The position numbers and the translations under genes were made by a program. From Rhodospirillales bacterium (GTDB lineage Bacteria; Pseudomonadota; Alphaproteobacteria; BOG-932; Roseiterribacteraceae): 38,381 nucleotides of DNA. The stretch lies in contig PLTD01000128.1 of NCBI GenBank assembly GCA_003165335.1, positions 1-38,381 on the forward strand, read 5' to 3'. Of the stretch, positions 32,971 to 38,381 are shown in pieces. Below the pieces are notes generated by a model that was given only the letters and a program-made list of their open reading frames with translations, made no database searches and was not told the DNA's origin. The stretch's first letter is position 1. Each line of letters starts with the position of its first letter.

Positions 32971-33951
32971 ATGCGCGCAATGGTAATCGACGGCTTCGGA
33001 GGGCCGGAAGTTTTTCATATGGCGGATATCGAAATCCCGAAACCCGGGCCGGGCGAAGTTCTGATTCGCATCGCCTATGCGAGCGTGAACCCTGCCGACT
33101 GGAAATGCCGCGAAGGCTGGCTATCGCAATTCTTCACCTATAAATTTCCTTTCGTCGTCGGTTTCGATGCCGCAGGTGTCATCGCCGGGCTGGGCGAAGG
33201 CGTCACCGACTACAAAATCGGCGACCGCGTCGTCACCAGCTCGAACCAGGGCATCGGCGAAAACGGTTCCTACGCCGAATATCTGAAAAGCGTAACGGAC
33301 CGCGTCTCGCATATCGCCGACAGCTTGGACTTCAAGACCGCGGCCTCAATCCCGACTGCGGCCGTAACCTCATGGGAAGGGCTCTTTGGTACCGGCGACT
33401 TGAAGGCCGGACAGAGCGTATTGATCAATGGAGGCGCAGGCGGCATGGGCAGCTTTGGCATTCAATTCGCCAAACATGCCGGCGCGCGCGTAGCCGCCAC
33501 CTGCGGGCCCGGCAATATCGACTATGTAAAAAGCCTGGGAGCTGATCTTGCGATCGACTACCGGTCGCAGAACGTGCTCGATGGCGTGTTGGCGTGGGCG
33601 CCGGGCGGTGTCGACGTCATCATGGATACGGTCGGGCAGGGCACGCTGGCAGACGGCATCGCCATGACCAAACCGGGCGGCGTGATTGCGCCCATCGGCA
33701 CGCTGATCCAGAACGAACCGCAATTTGATCCGGTCGCGGCGGCTGCGCGCAATGTTCGCGTTGTACCGACCATGAGCAACAGAATGAAAGCCGGCGATCA
33801 ACTGCGCACTATCGTTGATCTGTATGGCAAAGGAGTCTTCCGCGCTCCGGAAATCAACGTTCTACCTCTGGAGCAGGCTGGTCTGGCGCATACCAAGGTT
33901 AAGGACGGCCATGTGCGCGGCAAGATCGTGCTACAAGTCGCAGATATCTGA
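32971..33951 (+). CDS. zinc-independent MDR oxidoreductase (quinone-reductase-like)
   Basis: A 326-residue medium-chain dehydrogenase/reductase. The nucleotide motif GGAGGMG is at 154-160 in VLINGGAGGMGSFGIQFAK, which favours NADP(H). The catalytic-zinc Cys/His set and structural-zinc cysteines of alcohol dehydrogenases are missing, as in the quinone oxidoreductase/zeta-crystallin branch (EVLIRIAYASVNPADWKCREG start). It would reduce an enone or quinone, or oxidise an alcohol. AAGGGG lies six bases before the ATG. First gene of a four-gene operon with an SDR and two alpha+beta-barrel proteins. Confidence 0.9.
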   Translation: MRAMVIDGFGGPEVFHMADIEIPKPGPGEVLIRIAYASVNPADWKCREGWLSQFFTYKFPFVVGFDAAGVIAGLGEGVTDYKIGDRVVTSSNQGIGENGSYAEYLKSVTDRVSHIADSLDFKTAASIPTAAVTSWEGLFGTGDLKAGQSVLINGGAGGMGSFGIQFAKHAGARVAATCGPGNIDYVKSLGADLAIDYRSQNVLDGVLAWAPGGVDVIMDTVGQGTLADGIAMTKPGGVIAPIGTLIQNEPQFDPVAAAARNVRVVPTMSNRMKAGDQLRTIVDLYGKGVFRAPEINVLPLEQAGLAHTKVKDGHVRGKIVLQVADI

Positions 33952-33995
33952 GCCGATATCATCAGTATATAAACATATTTCTATGCGAGGATTTT

Positions 33996-34844
33996 ATGTC
34001 GGAACTAGCAGGAAAAGTCGCTATCGTGACGGGCGCAAGCCGCGGCATCGGCCGGGGCATCGCTGAGCGCCTCGGGTCCGCCGGGGCTACCGTCATTCTG
34101 GCGGCGCGCAGCTTAGAACATACCACTGACGGTATGGCTGGTACGCTGCGCGATACGGCAGCTGCCATCGAAGCATCGGGCGGGAAGGCGATACTGATTG
34201 CCTGCGATGTCGAGGACGAGCACAGCCGTGTCGCTTTGATTTCGGAGACGATCCGCCGCGCCGGAAGACTGGACATTTTGGTCAATAACGCCGGACGCGC
34301 CCTGCATGAAAGTCTCGAAAGCTTCACTTCTGCCAAGGCACGCAGCCAGATCGAGCAATATCTGACAGCGCCGTTTGATTTGGCGCGCCTCGCCGCCGCC
34401 CACATGCGCAAACAGGGCCAGGGCTGGATAGTCAATCTGGGATCCTCTACCGCTATCGCGCCTTCCGGCCCGCCGTATGACGATTACGCGACCCACGGCG
34501 GCGCAGCTCTATATGCCGCACTGAAGGCGGCGGTTCATCGCCTGACGATCAATCTGGCGGCAGAACTGTTTGCCGATAATATCTCGGTCAATGTCGTAGC
34601 GCCGGTCGGCGCGGTTTTGACGCCGGGCGTCGAAGCCTTGGGCGTGATTACTGAAGAGACCAAGGCCTATGTCGAACCGGTCGAACATATCGCCGAGGCG
34701 ACCCTGGCGCTGGTCTCGGCGCCGCCGCGAACGATGACAGGCAAGATTGCCTTTTCATATATGTTCCTGGACGAGATCGGACGCTCTACCCATGCCTTGG
34801 ACGGCAAGTCCATATTGCAAAAGCGCCCCAACACCGGAGGCTGA
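33996..34844 (+). CDS. SDR-family oxidoreductase
   Basis: A 282-residue classical-type short-chain dehydrogenase. TGASRGIG is at 12-19, NNAG at 97-100, catalytic Ser150 or Ser151, and YAALK gives Tyr173 and Lys177. LAGKVAIVTG starts the first strand at the N-terminus. AARS after the second strand suggests NADP preference. An insert of about 15 residues (SLEHTTDGMAGTLRD) after strand 2 recalls hydroxysteroid- or multifunctional-enzyme-type SDRs. It is the second operon gene, 44 bases after the MDR. GAGG lies upstream of the ATG. Confidence 0.91.
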   Translation: MSELAGKVAIVTGASRGIGRGIAERLGSAGATVILAARSLEHTTDGMAGTLRDTAAAIEASGGKAILIACDVEDEHSRVALISETIRRAGRLDILVNNAGRALHESLESFTSAKARSQIEQYLTAPFDLARLAAAHMRKQGQGWIVNLGSSTAIAPSGPPYDDYATHGGAALYAALKAAVHRLTINLAAELFADNISVNVVAPVGAVLTPGVEALGVITEETKAYVEPVEHIAEATLALVSAPPRTMTGKIAFSYMFLDEIGRSTHALDGKSILQKRPNTGG

Positions 34845-34846
34845 AC

Positions 34847-35206
34847 ATGAGCAAGACCGAGCACAACGAGACCATCTATATTCTGGACCAGGTTACGCCC
34901 AAGCCCGGCCAGGCCCAGGCGTTTCTGGCAGCCTATATGGAACGCTACGCTCCCGCTGCGCGCGAACGCGGCATGACGCTGATCAACCGCCTAGTGTCGC
35001 CGCCGATGTGGCTGAAGGAGCAATCCAATATGCTACAGATCACCTGGAGCGTCCAAGGTGCCGGAGCCTGGTGGGCAATGAGCCATCAAGGACGCCGCAA
35101 CCCCGCCACGAGAGAGTTCTGGGAAAGCGTCGAGCCGATGATCGTAAAACGCCACCGCAGTTTCCTGAGCGACGTCGCCGACGTGGAGAGCATCTGCAAT
35201 GTTTAA
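34847..35206 (+). CDS. small alpha+beta-barrel-like protein (NIPSNAP/Dabb-like)
   Basis: A 119-residue cytosolic protein. The layout IYILDQVTPKPGQAQAFLAAYMERYAPAARERGMTL followed by NMLQITWSVQGAGAWWAMSH, then a C-terminal helix, is that of ferredoxin-like alpha+beta-barrel domains (NIPSNAP, Dabb, EthD). I cannot name the exact family. Such proteins often bind or process hydrophobic intermediates in degradation or polyketide pathways. It begins two bases after the SDR stop codon with GGAGG seven bases upstream, and its end overlaps the next gene by eight bases, so it is tightly coupled in the operon. Confidence 0.75.
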   Translation: MSKTEHNETIYILDQVTPKPGQAQAFLAAYMERYAPAARERGMTLINRLVSPPMWLKEQSNMLQITWSVQGAGAWWAMSHQGRRNPATREFWESVEPMIVKRHRSFLSDVADVESICNV

Positions 35207-35870
35207 GCTGACTAAACTGATCACCCTGGCGCCCCAGGTGGACGACGCCGGCCGTGCGAAACTGGAATCGACTCTGAAAGCCGCGGGCAAGGTCGGCGGT
35301 CCGGTAGTCCGCTCAATGCTCGAACCCACATTGCCAGGCGTCTATAACGGAGGCGACTTTATTTGGCACGTCCAGTTTGCCGACGAAGCGGCCTATGGCA
35401 AGTGGAGGACCGATGCCGGCAAGACCGCCGATACGGTGCTGAAAGACAGGGCGCTGGTGTCCAATATCGACAGCGTCGCCTATGAGGGCGGTCCCAGCGG
35501 ATCGAAGCCGGGTAACCTTAACAAAGGCGCTTATCGCGTAGCCCTGTTCAGCGTATTCAAAGAGCCCTTCCCCGGTGCCGTCGCCCAGTATGATGCTGAA
35601 ACTTATGAGATGGGCACCTACATCAACAGCATCAAAAACTGGCAGGTCAGCCATGTGAAGGAATCCAGCGGCGCGCGCCCCTGGACTCATGTGTGGGAGC
35701 AGGAATATGAGGACATATCAGGCCTGCACGGCGCCTATATGATGCACCCGCACCACTGGGGCTTCATCGACCGCTGGTACGACCCCGAATGCACCGATTG
35801 GATGATCGACAATCACCTCTGCCATACATTCTGCAACTTCGACGGCAGTGTGATTGCGCCCAAGGTGTAG
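35199..35870 (+). CDS. two-domain Dabb-like (stress-responsive alpha/beta-barrel) protein
   Basis: A 223-residue protein of two ferredoxin-like halves. The first (about 1-95) has FIWHVQFADEAAYGKW. The second (about 108-215) is closer to Dabb: RVALFSVFKEPFP, then WTHVWEQEYEDISGLHGAYMMHPHHWGFID, where the HPxHW-type segment matches the domain's HP[AEW]H motif. Dabb proteins include plant olivetolic acid cyclase and bacterial catabolic partners, so a cyclase, isomerase or lyase role is possible. It is the last gene of the MDR-SDR operon. No terminator follows directly. Confidence 0.78.
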   Translation: MFKLTKLITLAPQVDDAGRAKLESTLKAAGKVGGPVVRSMLEPTLPGVYNGGDFIWHVQFADEAAYGKWRTDAGKTADTVLKDRALVSNIDSVAYEGGPSGSKPGNLNKGAYRVALFSVFKEPFPGAVAQYDAETYEMGTYINSIKNWQVSHVKESSGARPWTHVWEQEYEDISGLHGAYMMHPHHWGFIDRWYDPECTDWMIDNHLCHTFCNFDGSVIAPKV

Positions 35871-35996
35871 ACGATTCCTAAACGAACGCGGGGCAATGAG
35901 CCTAGGACTTATATCGGACATTGTTTCTGCCGTGCCGTCGCGTTTTTCACCACGCTCGGGGCCGGACCTAAGTGATGAGCCACCGCGACCGACCTG

Positions 35997-36452
35997 TCAC
36001 GGCCGGCCGCATATCTCGTTCGGGCCTTCAGTTAGGAAGATCGAGTAGAAGCGTTCTTTCACGCGCCAGCCCTGGGCAGTTCGGGCCCAGAAATCGTGAT
36101 ATTCGCCCCACATAGAATAGATCTGTCCCTCAAATGCGTTTAGGCCCTTATGGACCGCATAATAATGAGCGCGGCTTTCGGCTATGTCGCCGGACACAGT
36201 TACACGGAAATTCAGTACATTATGATGCGTAGCACCACAGTTTGACCCGGTGCCAAGATTATTGTGCATCGATTTGATCAGCGGCTCGACGCCGTTCACG
36301 ACATTCTTATAAGCGGTGCTGTAATCACCGACCGCGTCATGGGTGAAAACCCCGGTCATCGCGTCGAACTGCTTTTGATCGACCAGGTCGCAATAAAGGT
36401 TATAGACCTGCTCGATCTCGTGCTTGTCCTTAGCGTATTGCAGGAAATCCAT
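35997..36452 (-). CDS. SnoaL-like / NTF2-fold protein
   Basis: A 151-residue protein of the cystatin-NTF2 fold. The opening YAKDKHEIEQVYNLYCDLVDQKQFDAMTGVFTHDAV is typical of SnoaL-like proteins. It continues with TGSNCGATHHNVLNFRVTVSGDIAESRAHYYAVH and ends WRVKERFYSIF. Members include ketosteroid-isomerase-like enzymes, dehydratases, polyketide cyclases and ring-hydroxylating dioxygenase small subunits. A His-His pair in the core may be catalytic. I start at MDFLQYA, as the 46 codons upstream overlap the EcfG promoter region and are not family-like. It converges on the alpha+beta-barrel operon and probably belongs to the same pathway. Confidence 0.82.
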   Translation of the reverse strand: MDFLQYAKDKHEIEQVYNLYCDLVDQKQFDAMTGVFTHDAVGDYSTAYKNVVNGVEPLIKSMHNNLGTGSNCGATHHNVLNFRVTVSGDIAESRAHYYAVHKGLNAFEGQIYSMWGEYHDFWARTAQGWRVKERFYSIFLTEGPNEICGRP

Positions 36453-36537
36453 TCGTCTTGTCCCCAGGTCAGCATCTTTATCTATAGGCCAGAAATAGCC
36501 CCCGCAGGTGCAACGCGCCATCATCCAGATTAAGGCA

Positions 36538-36562
36538 GGAACATCCGTCGCTGCTGCTCGTT
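36538..36562 (+). promoter_or_regulatory. EcfG-type general stress promoter
   Basis: GGAAC, 16 bases, then CGTT: a perfect match to the alphaproteobacterial EcfG sigma-factor consensus. The -10 box ends 52 bases before the start of the first small secreted paralog. Confidence 0.85.
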
Positions 36563-36614
36563 TAATGAGCGATGTCCGAGCGGCGGACATCGAAATTCGA
36601 TGGAGGCGACGATT

Positions 36615-36941
36615 ATGCGAAGCCTATTTTTGGGCGCGATCACGCTCGCGCTCATTGCTGGTGCGGCCATAGCAGAAGAGGCTTACCAAGGCGTAACAAG
36701 CCAGCCAGCCAAAGCGTCTCCGGCTTACAAACTGCCTCCCAAAGGTACAATGGATTTCGCTCAGCGGACAGTCGATCCTGCCATTTTCGACCCCTCGCGC
36801 CCACTCCCCTATCGCGCGGAAGTCAGCAAATCCGCAGATATTCAATCGATCGGGAAACCCGCGGGAAACGACCGCGCGATCGCACTTAAGCGTGCAGTCA
36901 GTGATTCCCGGGAGGCTGTGAAAGTCAGCCCCGGAAATTAG
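36615..36941 (+). CDS. small secreted protein, stress-regulated paralog 1
   Basis: A 108-residue protein with a signal peptide (MRSLFLGAITLALIAGAAIA, cleavage AIA-EE). The mature part is polar (LPPKGTMDFAQRTVDPAIFD, SRPLPYRAEV) with no recognised domain, and ends VKVSPGN. GGAGG lies eight bases before the ATG; the frame extends five codons upstream to a less suitable ATG. An EcfG promoter lies upstream, so it should be induced by general stress. Its signal peptide and first mature residues (EEAYQG) closely resemble those of the next gene (QQAYDS), indicating duplication followed by divergence of the mature part. Confidence 0.78.
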   Translation: MRSLFLGAITLALIAGAAIAEEAYQGVTSQPAKASPAYKLPPKGTMDFAQRTVDPAIFDPSRPLPYRAEVSKSADIQSIGKPAGNDRAIALKRAVSDSREAVKVSPGN

Positions 36942-36969
36942 CCGCAGAAAGCGACGCATCTCTCAATCG

Positions 36970-36995
36970 GGAACATCCGCGACAGACCCACCGTT
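36970..36995 (+). promoter_or_regulatory. EcfG-type general stress promoter
   Basis: GGAAC, 17 bases, then CGTT, with the -10 box ending 50 bases before the start of the second small secreted paralog. The first five spacer bases (ATCCG) are identical to those in the promoter at 36538. Confidence 0.87.
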
Positions 36996-37045
36996 TATCG
37001 AGACACGTCCCCACACTGGGACATAAAAATTCGACGGAGCAAAAA

Positions 37046-37384
37046 ATGATGAAGAGTATATTCGCCGGTGCAACCGCTATCGCGCTCATCGCGAGCGCAG
37101 CTGTCGCACAACAGGCATACGATAGCACGACCAGCCGTACCACCACGGTTACCGCGCCGACGCAGATAATACCGCCCGTACCGGCCGAAACCAGCACGAC
37201 CACGGTCGAACGATCCTACGCGCCAGTGCCGGTCGCCCCACCCCCGACCTCGACATATCACGAGGAACATGTGACGACGCAGAACGGCCAGACAGTTGAA
37301 AAGACGATGAAAAGCGAGACGGCCACGCCCTATGGCAACCGATCCAGCACATATAGCCAAACCACGACCAACGGCAACCAATAA
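37046..37384 (+). CDS. small secreted Thr/Pro-rich protein, stress-regulated paralog 2
   Basis: A 112-residue protein with signal peptide (MMKSIFAGATAIALIASAAVA, cleavage AVA-QQ). The low-complexity mature part is rich in Thr, Ser, Pro and Val (TTSRTTTVTAP, STTTVERSY, VAPPPTSTYHEEHV) and ends with NRSSTYSQTTTNGNQ. GGAG lies eight bases before the ATG. It has its own EcfG promoter and a strong terminator, so it is a single-gene stress transcript. It is probably an intrinsically disordered periplasmic or surface protein. The TTTVER element also occurs in the lipoprotein at 28102. No family recognised. Confidence 0.8.
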   Translation: MMKSIFAGATAIALIASAAVAQQAYDSTTSRTTTVTAPTQIIPPVPAETSTTTVERSYAPVPVAPPPTSTYHEEHVTTQNGQTVEKTMKSETATPYGNRSSTYSQTTTNGNQ

Positions 37385-37410
37385 GCCGCGGAGCTATCTC
37401 TCATCAAACG

Positions 37411-37441
37411 AATCCCGCCGGGCCATCCCGGCGGGATTTTT
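37411..37441 (+). terminator. rho-independent terminator
   Basis: AATCCCGCCGGG pairs with CCCGGCGGGATT across a four-base loop (CCAT) and is followed by TTT. It is 27 bases after the stop of the second stress paralog. Confidence 0.92.
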
Positions 37442-37524
37442 CGATTGAACTGTGGTGCGAAGCCTGAAATCAGCTAGAACTAACCCAGGACGCGCAAACC
37501 GATATGCGCCCAAAAGAGGTTGGA

Positions 37525-37942
37525 ATGGGTGCTTGGTCGAATCTAATGCAACGCCTGCGCGCCGTCGGGAGATCGATGATACGATCCGAAGGCCACTTGG
37601 AAGCGATCTCCCGCTCTGAAGAACATCTGGTACGTCTCGCCGCCGCAGCCGAAGAAGGTTGACGGCAGCTCGCTCTCATTGCCGGTATGATGGCGCGGCG
37701 CGAAATGCTGCAGGTTCATGTCCGACCCTCGCTTTGACGATCCGCTTCGGCTGGAGCGAAGCGGATTCAAGGTTCACTCGCAATATGATGAAGACGGCAT
37801 TATCGCCGAGATATTCCGCCGGATCGGGACAACGAACCGCATTTGTGTGGAGTTCGGCGCCGGTAACGGCTCGGAGAACTGGACCGGATTTCTGGTCATG
37901 CAGGGATGGCGTGGCCTTTGGATCGACGGCAGCGACTCGTTT
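37525..37942 (+). pseudogene. decayed FkbM-type methyltransferase gene, 5' part
   Basis: The second segment (from 37718) reads RSGFKVHSQYDEDGIIAEIF and then RICVEFGAGNGSEN ... GWRGLWIDGSDSF. This is the start of a FkbM-like SAM-methyltransferase with motif I EFGAGNG. Upstream, after GAGG and an ATG at 37525, 45 codons read MGAWSNLMQRLRAVGRSM ... RLAAAAEEG and stop at TGA (37660). The same frame then continues as RQLALIAGMMARREMLQVHV to about 37715, where the sense shifts by one frame into DPRFDDPLRLERSG. So one nonsense codon and one frameshift appear to split an N-terminal helical region from the catalytic domain. An IS110-family element then interrupts it after SDSF. Alternatively the 45-codon frame is a separate small gene and the methyltransferase starts at 37718. 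Confidence 0.65.
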
Positions 37943-38381
37943 CTCTTTTATATAAATGTGATGGGGTGGACGCCCCCCGACGGCATCGATGTGCCAAAGT
38001 GAGGTTGTCGAGCAACACTTCAAGGAGAGGCGTCCATGGTACAGGCTAGCACAATTGGAATGGATATCGCGAAACAAGTCTTCCAGATTCATGGCGCGGA
38101 TGAGACCGGCGCTGTGGTTTTGCGTAAGAAACTGGGCCGGGCGAAGGTGCTGACGTTTTTCGCATCTCAGCCGCCGTGCGTGGTGGCGATGGAGGCTTGC
38201 GGTGGTTCGCATTACTGGGCGCGGGAGATCGCTAAGCTGGGTCACGAGGTGAAGCTGATCGCACCGAAGTACGTCAAGCCGTTTGTGAAGCGACAGAAGA
38301 ACGACATGGCCGACGCCGAAGCGATTTGCGAGGCGGCGCAGCGGCCGACGATGCGGTTTGTGGCGGTTAAGAGCGAAGCGG
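37943..38381 (+). mobile_element. IS110-family insertion sequence, left part
   Basis: The methyltransferase frame loses its family resemblance near 37942, and an IS110-family transposase starts 93 bases later. The left end therefore lies somewhere around 37943-37965; I cannot fix the exact base because IS110 elements lack clear terminal inverted repeats and target duplications. A short hairpin (GGGG-TGGACG-CCCC) lies in the leader. The element continues beyond the window. The short 5' leader suggests the IS1111-like layout, with the longer noncoding end, where a guide (bridge/seek) RNA would be encoded, on the far side. Confidence 0.75.
38036..38381 (+). CDS. IS110-family transposase (DEDD recombinase), partial
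   Basis: The first 115 codons of the transposase; the gene runs off the right edge. The N-terminal RuvC-like DEDD domain is recognisable: GMDIAKQVFQIHG with the first catalytic Asp at residue 9, VVAMEACGGSHYWARE with the Glu, KLIAPKYVKPFVKRQKNDMADAEAI with the further acidic residues. AAGGAGA lies seven bases before the ATG. Family members insert DNA by a recombinase mechanism guided by a structured RNA from the element's end. GC content and codon use are not obviously different from the surroundings. Confidence 0.93.
   Translation, partial: MVQASTIGMDIAKQVFQIHGADETGAVVLRKKLGRAKVLTFFASQPPCVVAMEACGGSHYWAREIAKLGHEVKLIAPKYVKPFVKRQKNDMADAEAICEAAQRPTMRFVAVKSEA

Noticed and set aside
37676-38245. 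189-codon minus-strand frame across the IS junction
   Set aside because: Antisense to the FkbM-like fragment and the IS110 transposase, both supported by motifs.

Overview
The window looks like alphaproteobacterial chromosome, most likely from the order Sphingomonadales. The support is a Ros/MucR-family regulator, two perfect EcfG-type general-stress promoters (GGAAC-N16/17-CGTT), an initiator-tRNA remnant of alphaproteobacterial type, and the mix of small secreted proteins, an imelysin and an autotransporter. I cannot name a genus from sequence alone.

Layout. At the left edge are a few codons of an outward-running gene, then a 55-residue exported proline-rich peptide and an L,D-transpeptidase-like protein. 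Next come a degenerate 3' fragment of an initiator tRNA beside an 11-bp inverted repeat, and an intact tRNA-Val(CAC). From 2.1 to 13.4 kb the content is mostly housekeeping: an SDR, an exported methyltransferase-like protein, a three-gene ABC importer of the NMT1/SsuA type, cysQ, prfB with a programmed +1 frameshift, a DJ-1/PfpI-like protein lacking the nucleophile, an imelysin, a GNAT enzyme, nadC and nadA. From 13.5 to 23.2 kb, all on the minus strand, lie a PAS-GGDEF-EAL protein, a second ABC importer (fused double permease plus ATPase with a C-terminal extension, no binding protein), a Nudix-winged-helix regulator of the NrtR/NadQ type, and an autotransporter. Then follow a VOC protein with an MFS transporter, a DUF962/Mpo1-like membrane protein and a stand-alone receiver.

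From 26.5 to 30 kb is an envelope block: exported thioredoxin, two trypsin-like serine proteases (one a single-PDZ HtrA), a small lipoprotein and a cysteine-containing secreted protein. A MucR-like regulator with altered zinc ligands and an AT-hook-like tail follows. From 31.2 to 36.5 kb is a probable catabolic cluster: acyl-CoA ligase, divergent from a quinone-oxidoreductase-type MDR, an SDR, and two alpha+beta-barrel proteins in one tight operon, then a SnoaL-like protein. A perfect 18-bp palindrome sits between the divergent promoters.

The right end holds two paralogous small secreted proteins, each with its own EcfG promoter, and a decayed FkbM-type methyltransferase gene (stop codon plus frameshift) further broken by an IS110-family element that runs off the window.

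The observations most worth following are the paired EcfG-driven secreted paralogs, the palindrome-controlled catabolic cluster, the NadQ-like regulator placed with an orphan ABC importer near nadAC, and the variant MucR. No CRISPR array, prophage, or recognisable defence or toxin-antitoxin system was seen.
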